Assembly: GCA_964450865.1 (NCBI GenBank)
Contig: CAYVHB010000003.1
Location: forward strand, 1-64,000
From: CAYVHB01 sp964450865
GTDB lineage: Bacteria > Bacillota > Clostridia > Saccharofermentanales > UBA5734
Length of the DNA stretch: 64,000 nt
Direction: 5' to 3'
Shown here: positions 17,167 through 26,027 of the stretch, piece by piece
Layout of the letters: each line of letters begins with the position of its first letter
How positions within the stretch are numbered: position 1 is the first letter of the stretch
The notes under the pieces: model-generated
Seen by the model: the letters and a program-made list of their open reading frames with translations, nothing else
The model's database searches: none
Told to the model about the DNA's origin: nothing
Translations under genes and position numbers: made by a program

Positions 17167-17363
17167 CTGCTTTCTGAGAAGAATATATCCGTTGAAATGA
17201 ACGGGAAAGCCGCTTTGAATTTTCTGACAAATCTAGCAGAAGGCTGACGGCATCCGTTTTCAACCTTCTTGTAGGCTGAATATGAAACGCGCATAATTGA
17301 GGCCATTTCTTCTTGTGTGAGCTTTTCTCTGGTTCTGATTGTTCGTAAGGTTTTCAATAGCAT
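17163..17363 (-). CDS. Cro-like XRE-family regulator
   Basis: A small helix-turn-helix protein of about 66 residues. EKLTQEEMASIMRVSYSAYKKVENG is the XRE helix-turn-helix; little else is present, as in Cro-type repressors. I choose the ATG at 17363, preceded by AAAGG; a GTG two codons upstream (17369) is also possible. It is the first gene of the leftward operon and diverges from the CI-like repressor, so it probably competes for the operators between 17390 and 17479. Confidence 0.8.
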   Translation of the reverse strand: MLLKTLRTIRTREKLTQEEMASIMRVSYSAYKKVENGCRQPSARFVRKFKAAFPFISTDIFFSESR

Positions 17364-17389
17364 TACCACCTTTCTCGAAGACCTAATAA

Positions 17390-17425
17390 GTGTCTTTACG
17401 TCTTATAGACACATTATAGAGACAC
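17390..17425. promoter_or_regulatory. Operator half-sites GTGTCT/AGACAC
   Basis: GTGTCT at 17390-17395 and AGACAC at 17407-17412 form an inverted pair, and a second AGACAC lies at 17420-17425 inside the spacer of the leftward promoter. Their positions over and just downstream of that promoter fit repressor binding. Confidence 0.55.
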
Positions 17426-17441
17426 ATATTGAAATTGTCAA
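17413..17441 (-). promoter_or_regulatory. Consensus promoter of the leftward cro-xis-vapE operon
   Basis: On the minus strand TTGACA (17441-17436) and TATAAT (17418-17413) are separated by exactly 17 bp: a perfect match to the housekeeping sigma consensus. Confidence 0.85.
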
Positions 17442-17462
17442 TAAAAAGGCCTACTATATAAA
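17435..17462 (+). promoter_or_regulatory. Promoter of the repressor-integrase operon
   Basis: TTGTCA (17435-17440) and TATAAA (17457-17462) with a 16-bp spacer. Its -35 box overlaps the -35 of the divergent promoter, so the two cannot both be occupied. Confidence 0.7.
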
Positions 17463-17464
17463 AG

Positions 17465-17479
17465 TACACAAAATGTGTA
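17465..17479. promoter_or_regulatory. Palindromic operator TACACA-AAA-TGTGTA
   Basis: A perfect 6-bp inverted repeat placed right after the -10 box of the rightward promoter, where a bound repressor would block its own transcription. Confidence 0.6.
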
Positions 17480-17504
17480 TTCAAAGCACTGGAGGTAAAA
17501 AATC

Positions 17505-18152
17505 ATGCAACTGGGCGAGCGATTGAAAACGCTAAGAACTGAAAGTGGTCTACTACAATCAGATATGGCCAAGAAAATGAACAAGTCATTAAATGCATAT
17601 AAACGTTGGGAAAGCGGCATGAATGAACCAAGCATATCTGACCTGATTGAGATGTCAGACTTTTTCAATGTGTCCATCGATTATTTAGTCGGACGCTCTA
17701 ATGACCGAATCCGTCAAAACCCTGATCCAACAGAAATGAAACTTAAACCTGAGTTGCGCGGTCAGTATCTAGGTGTGGTAGAAATGCTGCAAAGCTTGTT
17801 TGTAGATACCGATCAGGTTTCTGAGGATGTAATTCTGGAAGCCTTCAAGGTTCTGGCAATGTACATCAGGTATTATCTTCTATCATCGAATGTATCCGAG
17901 GATGATTTTGTCGGTATAAGGCCTGACGTATTGCCTCTTGAACGCATTAAAGAGCGCTTATCTGAAATGGAGAACAAGATCATAAGTCCATTCCGAGTTA
18001 TTTTTACAACATCAATACTGGAGACGTTCCAGTTGAAGAGAATGCTCATCAACGAAACGCGGAGAAACAGCATTGAACAGGACAAATCTATAGATACTGA
18101 TCAAACGAAGACTGGAAATGATGGGGGTAACATAAATGGCAGAGATAATTAG
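17505..18152 (+). CDS. CI-like XRE repressor
   Basis: A 215-residue protein. Residues 1-65 form an XRE helix-turn-helix (LGERLKTLRTESGLLQ...ISDLIEMSDFFNVSIDYLVGRS), the arrangement of phage and island repressors. The C-terminal part is helical with no peptidase S24 motif that I can see, so RecA-stimulated self-cleavage is not supported. CTGGAGG precedes the ATG. It overlaps the integrase gene by 17 bp, so repressor and integrase are co-expressed in the integrated state. It is the obvious candidate to bind the operators upstream. Confidence 0.83.
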   Translation: MQLGERLKTLRTESGLLQSDMAKKMNKSLNAYKRWESGMNEPSISDLIEMSDFFNVSIDYLVGRSNDRIRQNPDPTEMKLKPELRGQYLGVVEMLQSLFVDTDQVSEDVILEAFKVLAMYIRYYLLSSNVSEDDFVGIRPDVLPLERIKERLSEMENKIISPFRVIFTTSILETFQLKRMLINETRRNSIEQDKSIDTDQTKTGNDGGNINGRDN

Positions 18153-19575
18153 GCGAGGTAATGGCTATCTGATCCGGGTTTCAGAGGGCTACAGTCCAAG
18201 CGGGAAACACTGCAGAAAAAGCATGACCTGGATTCCCCCGGCAGGAATGAAACCGGAGAAGGCCGCAAAGGAAGCTTCCATTCAAGCCGCTCTGTTCGAA
18301 GAGCGCGTCAGGTCTGGACATGTGGCCGATGGGACAATGAAGTTCGAGGTTTTTGCCGAACGATTTATGAGAGATCATGCTGATAAAAACCTGGCCATCA
18401 AAACAGTCTTTGGCTACCGGGATATGTTACCCAGAATAAATCAGGCAATCGGTCATCTGCGCATGGGCAAGATCAGGCCCGGCCATCTCATTGACTTCTA
18501 TTCTAATCTGGCTGAAACAGGCATCAGGTCCGATACCCGTTACAATTCCACCAAGTTAGCCGGACACCTAAAAAAGACCAAGCTAAGCGCCTCCGAGGTT
18601 GCTATCCGGGCTGAAATTGGGGCAACAACAGTCCTCAATGCCTGCTGCGGAAAAAATGTCAGCGAAGCCACAGCAAAGGCTATTTCAAAAGCTCTAAACG
18701 TAAAAATGACCAGCTTGTTCACACCAATCAATTCTGAGGCTAAACTATCGAGCAACACGATTAACCATTACCACAGATTAATCAGTTCGATATTCTCGAA
18801 GGCAGTTGCATGGCAAGTCATAACAGATAATCCAGCGCGAAGGGTAGAACCACCCAAAATCGAGCGCAAGGAAGCAGCCCATTATAATGACGTGGAAGCC
18901 AAAGAAATCGTCCTCAAACTTCAGGATGAGCCCCTGCAAAAGCAGACAATGATCATTCTGAAACTCTATACAGGCCTTCGCCGCGGCGAATTATGTGGGC
19001 TCAAATGGTCGGATATCGACTTCAGCAAAAAGCTTTTACATGTTCTGCGCAAGATTCAGTATCTTCCAAAACTGGGTATATTTGAAGGTCCTCCGAAAAA
19101 TAACAAGACAAGAGTCATTAAGCTATCAGGTGCAGCGATCCGGTTGCTTCTCACATGGAGAAACGCGCAATGCAAAGAAATCGAAGCGTGCGGCGACCAG
19201 TGGCACGACAACGATCTGTTATTCACTAAATGGAATGGTAACTATTGTGATCCGGACGAACTGACCGGGTGGTTCAACAGCTTCACACAACGCAAATCGT
19301 TGAAGCGGGTTAATCTGCACGGTCTGCGACATACCAACGCCACGCTCATGATCGCAGCCGGAACAGATCTGCCGACAGTATCAAAGCGGCTGGGCCATGC
19401 CCAGATCAGTACGACATCGAACATCTACGTCCATGCCATCAGATCAGCTGACGAAGCCGCAGCAGAAACAATCGAGAACGTTCTAGCCCCTGATCAACCT
19501 GGGCAAAAAGTATTCAGATTTTCTACAAGGAACAGGCGTTTGACGGGCAATTTGAAAGCCGTAGCCCACAAATAG
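18136..19575 (+). CDS. int: Tyrosine integrase with an inserted helix-turn-helix segment
   Basis: A 479-residue phage-type site-specific recombinase. The N-terminus is an arm-binding (AP2-like) domain (GNGYLIRVSEGYSPSGK), then a SAM-like core-binding domain, then the catalytic domain with GLRRGEL, HGLRHTNATLM, LGHAQISTTSNIYVH, giving the Arg, His-x-x-Arg, His and Tyr nucleophile. Unusually, residues ~140-195 inside the core-binding domain (LSASEVAIRAEIGATTVLN...AISKALNV) read like an XRE-type helix-turn-helix. It lies about 100 bp from tRNA-Arg, the inferred target. Its stop codon region contains the right arm-type sites. Confidence 0.92.
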   Translation: MAEIIRRGNGYLIRVSEGYSPSGKHCRKSMTWIPPAGMKPEKAAKEASIQAALFEERVRSGHVADGTMKFEVFAERFMRDHADKNLAIKTVFGYRDMLPRINQAIGHLRMGKIRPGHLIDFYSNLAETGIRSDTRYNSTKLAGHLKKTKLSASEVAIRAEIGATTVLNACCGKNVSEATAKAISKALNVKMTSLFTPINSEAKLSSNTINHYHRLISSIFSKAVAWQVITDNPARRVEPPKIERKEAAHYNDVEAKEIVLKLQDEPLQKQTMIILKLYTGLRRGELCGLKWSDIDFSKKLLHVLRKIQYLPKLGIFEGPPKNNKTRVIKLSGAAIRLLLTWRNAQCKEIEACGDQWHDNDLLFTKWNGNYCDPDELTGWFNSFTQRKSLKRVNLHGLRHTNATLMIAAGTDLPTVSKRLGHAQISTTSNIYVHAIRSADEAAAETIENVLAPDQPGQKVFRFSTRNRRLTGNLKAVAHK

Positions 19576-19582
19576 CCCACAA
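19563..19582. promoter_or_regulatory. Right integrase arm-type sites
   Basis: Two AGCCCACAA copies 11 bp apart, identical over 20 bp to 3548-3567. They overlap the end of the integrase gene and lie 88 bp inside the right attachment repeat. Confidence 0.6.
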
Positions 19583-19632
19583 GAAAGGCCGATCGTTAAT
19601 CATATATAAAAATTTTAAGTGCATCAGCAAAC

Positions 19633-19666
19633 AAAAAACCCTGAGGCTGTAAGGCTTCAGGGTTTC
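19633..19666 (-). terminator. Terminator of tRNA-Arg supplied by the element
   Basis: On the minus strand AACCCTGAAGCC pairs with GGCTG...CTCAGGGTT and is followed by six T. It resembles, but does not equal, the terminator at 3349-3383, as expected if the element brought its own copy. Confidence 0.75.
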
Positions 19667-19670
19667 TCAT

Positions 19671-19748
<78 letters not shown>

Positions 19749-19927
19749 ATTTCGCTGCAACATCTGCAGCAGGTGTTATTCTATTATATTTGTCCCAGCT
19801 TGTCAACAGGCAAATCCGGGGCACGAATCGCTGGTCATTTCAGGGCTGGTCATTTTAAAGCCGGTCAAATGAAATCTTTTTTTCCCTCGTGCCCGGGAAA
19901 CAAGTGCTGCAAACCGTTGCTACTGTG

Positions 19928-21280
19928 CTATTCCAGCCAATCCAGCTGGATGCGGCTGACCTGTTCATTTTCCACACTAACGGTCAGGCGAACCTTGCCA
20001 CCAGGCAGATTACCGGTAACCTGATACTGGTTCTGAATGATGAAGGGGTATCGCGTCAAAAGATCACGCAAGGGGGAGCCAACGGCCAGGCCAGATGCAA
20101 GGTGGTAGCGATCGCCATACAGGATTGCCGACTTGATCCGTCCATTCCAGCGAACATGGTCAGGACAGGTGCCTTGAACGGTCAGGAACAGTTCCTGGTA
20201 GTGCAGATTGATAATCCGGCTACCGTCGGCCTGCAGCAGGCAATTGATATCACCATGCTGGAAAGGCTGGCCTGTGATCTTTTCTATCCGTGGTCCGTAA
20301 ACCATCTCCAGAGCTGAACCCGGCGCCGCGCCCATATCGATGAATGTCACATCCGCCTGACGGATCTGGGCATCAGCCGGCTCAAGCCGGTCAGGAATCT
20401 GATCCAGGACCTTGACGCTCCCATCCGGCTGGGCTTGCAACTCGATAGTCCGGCTGGAAATCGGCGTCATGTCCAGATCGACAACACTATATTCTGTAAA
20501 GGCCAGACCATCGATGCGGGCTTGGGTCAGTTTGAAGTCAGCGGTGGTGGTGTTGGTCTGGTTCTGGTAAAACTCAATCAGGCGGCCGGCCAGAAATTCG
20601 GCTTCCAGCGGACTGGTGGCAGTCGGAGCCAGCAACACAGCCAGTGCTGGCTGGTTCTGGCGGTCGATCGCATCAAAATATAGCGTGGCGAAATTCTTCT
20701 GGCTGAGAATTTGGCGAATCCAATCAGCAGACAGATAGACCTGGCCGGACTCATCCTGCTGAATGAAAATGGACAGGCTGCCATCAGTACTGCCGGTACT
20801 CTCATACTGCAGCCAATAACCCAGCGAGGCCTGGCTTAAAGCGACTTGCTGCGGCAGCCGTGTTTCAACCGTCTGGCGGATAACGGCCAGAGCCGATTCA
20901 TTGAGGCGCGAGAAAGTCGTTATTTTCCCGGATATTCCCCGTTGCAACAACTCAATATATTGCTGGAACTCATCGAGGGTCAGATGGTCCCGCTGCTTGT
21001 CGGGAATACTGGCAAAAACTGCTGCCAGATCCGTGTCGCCATTCACTGCGGTTGCCAGCTTCTGAACCAGGGCGGTGGCACTCAGGCGTTCACCGGAAAC
21101 CGGATTGGCAGCTGTCGTGTAATGAGGAATTGGCAGATCAGGCCATGTGCTGCAGGCCGCCAGTGAAAAGGCAAACAGAAAACAAAGCAGAAGCTGGATT
21201 CCTTGTCTGAACCTTTGCCAATGGGATGGTGTCCGGCTGACTGTGGGAAATGCAGCGGTGATGGTGTCATGGTCTGACAT
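19928..21280 (-). CDS. Lipoprotein of unknown function
   Basis: About 450 residues with a lipoprotein signal: a hydrophobic LLLCFLFAFSLAAC segment ending in the lipobox cysteine. The mature part has no motif I recognise; it is a mixed alpha/beta extracytoplasmic protein with a cluster of Asn/Thr near FYQNQTNTTT. I choose the ATG at 21280, preceded by GGGAG six bases upstream, rather than the longer frame to 21304. It is downstream of sigH on the same strand, separated by tandem repeats. Confidence 0.65.
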   Translation of the reverse strand: MSDHDTITAAFPTVSRTPSHWQRFRQGIQLLLCFLFAFSLAACSTWPDLPIPHYTTAANPVSGERLSATALVQKLATAVNGDTDLAAVFASIPDKQRDHLTLDEFQQYIELLQRGISGKITTFSRLNESALAVIRQTVETRLPQQVALSQASLGYWLQYESTGSTDGSLSIFIQQDESGQVYLSADWIRQILSQKNFATLYFDAIDRQNQPALAVLLAPTATSPLEAEFLAGRLIEFYQNQTNTTTADFKLTQARIDGLAFTEYSVVDLDMTPISSRTIELQAQPDGSVKVLDQIPDRLEPADAQIRQADVTFIDMGAAPGSALEMVYGPRIEKITGQPFQHGDINCLLQADGSRIINLHYQELFLTVQGTCPDHVRWNGRIKSAILYGDRYHLASGLAVGSPLRDLLTRYPFIIQNQYQVTGNLPGGKVRLTVSVENEQVSRIQLDWLE

Positions 21281-21321
21281 ATCGGGCTCCCATTCATAAT
21301 GCATCAGGCTTTAAGCATCAG

Positions 21322-21390
21322 GCTTGTATCGTCAGCCGGGCGACGCTTGTATCTTCAGCCAGGTAACGTTTACCTCGTCAGCCGGGCAAC
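21322..21390. repeat. 23-bp tandem repeat, three copies, at the 3' end of sigH
   Basis: Units 21322-21344, 21345-21367 and 21368-21390 align without gaps, with a shared core of TCGTCAGCC or TCTTCAGCC. The last unit includes the sigH stop codon. A shorter duplication (GCATCAGGCTT at 21301 and 21315) precedes them. Confidence 0.8.
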
Positions 21391-22049
21391 TGATGATAGC
21401 GGGCTATTTTCTGGCGGGCCCGCTGCAAGGCGTTGTCAACTCGCTTTGTTGAGCAGTGCAGCAGTTCAGCGATCTGGTGATAAGTCAGGGCTTGCAGGTA
21501 CAGGCGAATCACCTGTCGTTCGAGCGGGCTGAGATGATTCGTGATGAAATCGATAAAAGCGGCCTCCCGTTCACGGGACAGCAGCCGTTGTTCCGGATTC
21601 TCGTCGCTGGCCGGCCATTCAAGGGCCGGCAGGCTCTGGTCGATATCGCCGTGCTGATGCTGCAGGCTTTGCAGTGACAATGATTCATTAAGCAGGCGAT
21701 GTTTGTGACGTGAAGCCTGGCGAACGGCATCGGTAATCTGGGCTGAAACACATAGGCTGGCAAAGGTCGCGAAAGAGGCGTCACGATCCGGCTGGTAATC
21801 ACGGATTGCCTTGAATAAGCCAATCATGCCTTCCTGAATGACATCTTCGCTGTCAGCGCCGGCCATGTACATGGATGCAGCCTTCTGGCGAACCAGTCCC
21901 TTGTAACGGCCCAGGAGCATTTCCATGGCCTGATTATCCCCGGCCTTGGCCGCTGCCAGCAAAGCCTGATCGGCAATCTTCTGATCCGAAGCCGGCCGTT
22001 CAGCAGCCAGATGGTCGTTTGGATCGGCAATCTGCTGGCCAGGTGTCAT
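21378..22049 (-). CDS. sigH: RNA polymerase sigma-H factor family
   Basis: A 223-residue sigma-70 family protein. Region 2 is seen in GADSEDVIQEGMIGLFKAIRDY and FATFASLCVSAQITDAVR; region 4 in LSPLERQVIRLYLQALTYHQIAELLHCSTKRVDNALQRA. The sequence matches the stationary-phase/sporulation sigma factor SigH, and its place after cysS-mrnC-rlmB is the classical Firmicutes position, although yacP, usually between rlmB and sigH, is absent. The ATG overlaps the rlmB stop (ATGA). Confidence 0.85.
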   Translation of the reverse strand: MTPGQQIADPNDHLAAERPASDQKIADQALLAAAKAGDNQAMEMLLGRYKGLVRQKAASMYMAGADSEDVIQEGMIGLFKAIRDYQPDRDASFATFASLCVSAQITDAVRQASRHKHRLLNESLSLQSLQHQHGDIDQSLPALEWPASDENPEQRLLSREREAAFIDFITNHLSPLERQVIRLYLQALTYHQIAELLHCSTKRVDNALQRARQKIARYHQLPG

Positions 22050-23029
22050 GTTTTTTTAACCCGGCGGCGCTGACTGGCCGCCTCGAACACAACGATACCG
22101 GCTGCAACGGCTGCGTTCAGTGAATTAACCTGGCCATACATGGGAATGGAAACAAGGAAGTCACAGTGACGACGCATTTGCTGGCCCATGCCTTCCCCTT
22201 CACTGCCAATGACAATCGCCAGCGGCCCCTGCCAGTCGGCCTGATGATAGTCGACAGTGCCGGCCGCATCTGTTCCGGCAATCCAGAAGCCTTGTTCCTT
22301 CAAGGCCAGGATGGTCTGGGCCAGATTGACAACCCTGGCTACCGGTACATGCTCGATCGCGCCGGCTGAAGCCTTGGCTACGGCTGCATCCAGGCCTACC
22401 GAGCGGCGCTCGGTGATCACAACACCATGCACGCCAGCAGCATCGGCGATACGCAAGATCGAGCCCAGATTATAGCTTTCCTGCAGTTCATCAAGCAGCA
22501 ACAGAAATGGCACTTCCTGCCGTCCGTTAATCTGGGCCAGCAGCTGGTCGAGGTCAACATATTCGTGCGCGGCAACCTGGGCAATGATGCCCTGGTGGCC
22601 CTGCGTTTCAGCCATCTGGTCAAGCACTTTGCGCTCGACCTCCATGATAACCGCACCGGCTTCCCGGGCCTGGCCAATCAGGCGGGCTAAAGCAGGATCT
22701 GGTTTGTCCTGTCGTTTGAGCACCCAAAGCTTGTTGATTGTCCGCCCCGCTTTCAGGGCCTCCCCTATCGGATTGCGTCCCTCCAGGCGATCGGGCGATC
22801 CAGCGACACCGGACTCGCGAGCGACCGGACGGTCGCCTGCCTGTTTGTCCGGAATCCGCTCAGACTGCTGCTGGCGCGCACGCGGCGCAGGCTTGCCGGG
22901 TGATTGCACCGCTGCCCGGTCCGACGCGCGTTTCGCCGGCTCGCCCGATGAATGGCTCACCGATTGTTTCTTATCACGCGGGTTGCCGCGATGATCCGGG
23001 TGTGGATCAGGTATTTGCGGTCGGGGCAT
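22046..23029 (-). CDS. rlmB: 23S rRNA (guanosine-2'-O-)-methyltransferase RlmB
   Basis: A 327-residue SPOUT-class methyltransferase. After a substrate-binding domain (NPIGEALKAGRTINKLWV), the knotted SAM domain has motif 1 LQESYNLGSILR, motif 2 IVIGSEGEGM and motif 3 PMYGQVNSLNAAVAAGI. It methylates a conserved guanosine of 23S rRNA. The first ~80 residues are a charged, Arg/Pro/Ser-rich, low-complexity extension that typical RlmB lacks or has shorter. It overlaps mrnC upstream by 23 bp. Confidence 0.9.
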   Translation of the reverse strand: MPRPQIPDPHPDHRGNPRDKKQSVSHSSGEPAKRASDRAAVQSPGKPAPRARQQQSERIPDKQAGDRPVARESGVAGSPDRLEGRNPIGEALKAGRTINKLWVLKRQDKPDPALARLIGQAREAGAVIMEVERKVLDQMAETQGHQGIIAQVAAHEYVDLDQLLAQINGRQEVPFLLLLDELQESYNLGSILRIADAAGVHGVVITERRSVGLDAAVAKASAGAIEHVPVARVVNLAQTILALKEQGFWIAGTDAAGTVDYHQADWQGPLAIVIGSEGEGMGQQMRRHCDFLVSIPMYGQVNSLNAAVAAGIVVFEAASQRRRVKKT

Positions 23030-23423
23030 GGTCGTGGTCCTCCAATATCATACGCATGAGCTGCTCAAGGCGAACTTCGGCCAAGCTCAAATAAAGATAG
23101 CCAATTACAGCTTCCAGGCCGGTCGCAACCCGGTAATCTACCGGATCGGCATGTTTGGGCTGGCTGCCCGGCTGACTGTTGCGGGCCCGCCGGAAGATGG
23201 CCGCTTCCTCTTCTGTCAGCAGCGGCAGCAGGCGGCGGGCGGCCAGGGCCTGGGCTGACGCTTTGACTTTGCGCACGGTCTGCCGGTGCAATTCACCGGA
23301 CTTGCCGCAGCCGGCCTGGCACAGATCAAGCCGGACGTATAATTCGTAAACCGCATCGCCGATATAAGCCAGGGTCGAGACAGGCAGTTCGCGCAGATCG
23401 CCCTGATAAGTCGGGCGGATCAT
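23007..23423 (-). CDS. mrnC: Mini-ribonuclease III
   Basis: A 138-residue RNase III catalytic domain without a double-stranded-RNA-binding domain, as in Mini-III, which matures 23S rRNA in Bacillus. The signature LAYIGDAVYELYVR is near residue 17, and LEAVIGYLYL carries the second acidic cluster. It overlaps cysS by four bases (ATGA), as in other Firmicutes. Confidence 0.9.
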   Translation of the reverse strand: MIRPTYQGDLRELPVSTLAYIGDAVYELYVRLDLCQAGCGKSGELHRQTVRKVKASAQALAARRLLPLLTEEEAAIFRRARNSQPGSQPKHADPVDYRVATGLEAVIGYLYLSLAEVRLEQLMRMILEDHDHAPTANT

Positions 23424-24835
23424 CGCGCTGTGACCTTCGGTCCCTGGGGGGTGTCAGCAACCTGATAACCCATGTCAAGGATCTGCTGGCGCAGGGCATC
23501 GGCACGGGCAAAATCGCGGGCTTTCTTGGCTGCGGTCCGCTCAGCGACCAGATCGAGAACCGCCTGCGGAACATCGGACTTGCGAGTCGGCTCCAGGCCG
23601 AGGACATTGAGCAGCTCGCGCAACAAACTGGCCGCCTGACGCAAGGAATCTGCCGCGACTCCCGGAACCGCAGCAGCGGTATTGGCCGCCCGGACCAGTT
23701 CAAAAATAGCAGCCAGGGCGTCGGCTGTATTCAAGTCATCATCCATCGCCGCGATAAACTCGGCACGGAAACGCTCGCTCTCCCGGGCCAGTTCAAGAGC
23801 GGCCTGTCCTGCTGTCTCTGAGGCCGTGACGGGCGGTGCGCTGGCCGCTACAAAATCAAGATTTTCGACGCAGGTCCGGATCCGGTTCCAGCCATTCTGG
23901 GCCGCCGCCAGCAACTCCGCCGAGAAATTGATTGGCATCCGGTAATGGCCGGTCAGCATGAAGAAGCGCAGAATGTCGTAATCATAATGCTGGGCCAGGT
24001 CCCGGACCGTAAAGAAATTGCCGGCCGACTTGGACATTTTTTCCTGATCAACATTAATGAAGCCATTATGAATCCAATAACGGACAAAGGGCTTGCCGTT
24101 CGCGGCTTCGCTCTGGGCAATTTCATTTTCATGATGCGGGAAAACCAGGTCCTGGCCACCGCCATGAATGTCAATGGTTTCGCCCATATACTGGCGGATC
24201 ATCGCCGAGCATTCAATATGCCAGCCTGGCCGTCCTTCGCCCCATGGACTGGGCCAGAACGGCTCGTCGGGCTTGCGCAGTTTCCAGAGGGCGAAATCCA
24301 TGGCGTGGTGCTTGCCGGTATCAGCGCTGACGCGTTCACTGGCGCCAGCCTCCAGCTCGTCGAGTTTATGGTGTGACAGCTTGCCATAATCAGCAAACTG
24401 GGCGGTATCATAGTAGACGCCGTCTTCGGTCGGATATGCAAAGCCCTTCTCCACCAGTGTTTCGATGATCCGGATGATTTCCGCGATGCTGTCGGTCGCC
24501 CGGGGATGAATCGTCGCCCGCCGGATATTGAGCCGGTCAGCATCATAGAAGTATTCCTGAATAAAGCGGTCAGCCAGTTCCCGGACAGTAATCCCTTCCT
24601 CATTGGCCCGTTTGATCATCTTGTCGTCAATATCGGTGAAATTCTGCACGTAAAGGACCTGATAACCCCGGTACTCCAGATAACGGCGCAGCGTGTCATA
24701 GGTGATGAAGGGGCGGGCGTTGCCCAGGTGAAAATAGTTGTAAACGGTCGGTCCGCAAACATAAACCTTCAATTTACCCGGCTCTAACGGGATAAGCTCT
24801 TCTTTTTCACGGGTCTGGGTGTTGAATATTTTCAT
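23420..24835 (-). CDS. cysS: Cysteinyl-tRNA synthetase
   Basis: A class I aminoacyl-tRNA synthetase of 471 residues. The start at 24835 follows AAGGAGG and gives the usual N-terminus MKIFNTQTREKEEL; the longer frame to 24910 is not needed. The zinc-binding CGPTVYNY, the HIGH-like FHLGNARPF, GWHIECSAM and KMSKSAGNF are all present. It lies between cysE and mrnC, a conserved order. Confidence 0.95.
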   Translation of the reverse strand: MKIFNTQTREKEELIPLEPGKLKVYVCGPTVYNYFHLGNARPFITYDTLRRYLEYRGYQVLYVQNFTDIDDKMIKRANEEGITVRELADRFIQEYFYDADRLNIRRATIHPRATDSIAEIIRIIETLVEKGFAYPTEDGVYYDTAQFADYGKLSHHKLDELEAGASERVSADTGKHHAMDFALWKLRKPDEPFWPSPWGEGRPGWHIECSAMIRQYMGETIDIHGGGQDLVFPHHENEIAQSEAANGKPFVRYWIHNGFINVDQEKMSKSAGNFFTVRDLAQHYDYDILRFFMLTGHYRMPINFSAELLAAAQNGWNRIRTCVENLDFVAASAPPVTASETAGQAALELARESERFRAEFIAAMDDDLNTADALAAIFELVRAANTAAAVPGVAADSLRQAASLLRELLNVLGLEPTRKSDVPQAVLDLVAERTAAKKARDFARADALRQQILDMGYQVADTPQGPKVTAR

Positions 24836-24866
24836 GACTGTCGTTTCCTCCTTCAAGCTCGGGATT

Positions 24867-25568
24867 TCAGTCTTCAGGCAGATTGCAGACTGGCTGGCCC
24901 TCCTGGTCAAACTGGCACTTGCAATCCTTGCCGACAGGCGTCTGCAGTGCTTTTTCCAGACGGGTTACCCGATGCAGCAGCAAACAGATTTCCTGTTCCA
25001 TCGGGTCAGGGGCACTGCCGTGATCAAGCAACAAATTGTGATTGACCGGCTTGCCCATGTGACGGACCAGTTTGCCGGGCACGCCGACGACAGTGCCATC
25101 GTCCGGGACACCATGCAAGACGACGGAATTGGCTCCAATCATGGCATTGTTACCCACGCGAAAAGGACCGAGGATCTTGGCCCCGGCCCCAACCAGGACA
25201 TTATTACCCAATGTCGGATGTCTCTTGCCCTTTTCCTTGCCGGTGCCACCCAGGGTCACGCCATGGAAAACCGTACAATTATCGCCAATCTCGGCTGTTT
25301 CTCCAATCACGACGCCCATCCCGTGATCGATAAACAGCCCATGGCCGATTTTGGCGCCTGGATGAATCTCGATACCCGTACTGGCTCGTCCGATCTGGGA
25401 AACCCAGCGGGCCAGGAAAAACAGATGATGGCGGTAAAACCAGTGGGCGATCCGATGATAAATCAGGATATGAAACCCCGGATAAAGCAGAAGAACCTGC
25501 CAGACTCCCTTGGCAGCCGGGTCGCGTTTGGCGATTGATTTGGCATCAGCAATTAATCCCATGAACAT
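24867..25568 (-). CDS. cysE: Serine O-acetyltransferase
   Basis: A 233-residue left-handed beta-helix acetyltransferase. The hexapeptide repeats run from IGRASTGIEIHPGAKIG through FIDHGMGVVIGETAEIG to the HGVTLGGTGKEKGKRHPTL loop that holds the catalytic residues. It makes O-acetylserine for cysteine synthesis, in keeping with cysS next door and the sulfite reductase genes at the far end of the window. It has the short N-terminal form typical of Firmicutes (EpsC/SrpH type). I see no T-box leader upstream; the next element is the 6S RNA. Confidence 0.9.
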   Translation of the reverse strand: MFMGLIADAKSIAKRDPAAKGVWQVLLLYPGFHILIYHRIAHWFYRHHLFFLARWVSQIGRASTGIEIHPGAKIGHGLFIDHGMGVVIGETAEIGDNCTVFHGVTLGGTGKEKGKRHPTLGNNVLVGAGAKILGPFRVGNNAMIGANSVVLHGVPDDGTVVGVPGKLVRHMGKPVNHNLLLDHGSAPDPMEQEICLLLHRVTRLEKALQTPVGKDCKCQFDQEGQPVCNLPED

Positions 25569-25837
25569 TCCTTATCTGCCAGCCAGGCACAGCCTGGGCC
25601 AGCCATCTATAAACCGAGTCACAGATCCAGTCACAATCCGTATCGCACTGGCCGGCAGCCAATTTTGCTCAGTCATAACCAGAAAGACAGACAAAAAAAG
25701 CCGCTGCCCGGATCTGGTGCCTATTATAGCAGAAATGGGCGGCTGCCGTGGTATTGTCAGCAACAATTTTAAGGATCTGTCTGTACTCAGGGGGTATCCG
25801 TACTGATGGCGTATCCGAGAGAATCCCCGGAAACGAG

Positions 25838-26022
25838 AAAACCTGGGACGCCGCCTCCCTCCTTCTTGACACCTAGCATCTGGCCAGGTGGGTGCCCTGC
25901 GTCGGTCTTAAGCCTCTCTCAGTCAGCCTTGCGGCTGGAGCTCTGACTATATTCCGCACTGACTCTGGACTCCCGTTTACGTCATGTTGGTTCAAAAACA
26001 GAGGGTGACAACATCTCAGGCA
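25838..26022 (-). ncRNA. ssrS: 6S RNA
   Basis: Read on the minus strand, the 5' segment CCTGAGATGTTGTCACCCTC (from 26020) can pair with the 3' segment GAGGGAGGCGGCGTCCCAGG (ending at 25842) at 18 of 20 positions, forming the 6S closing stem. The conserved GGCTTAAGACCGACGCAGG and GGCACCCACCT stretches are present in the 3' half, as in other 6S RNAs. The long stem with a central open bubble mimics an open promoter and sequesters sigma-A RNA polymerase. The length is about 185 nt. Confidence 0.85.
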
Positions 26023-26027
26023 CTTTT

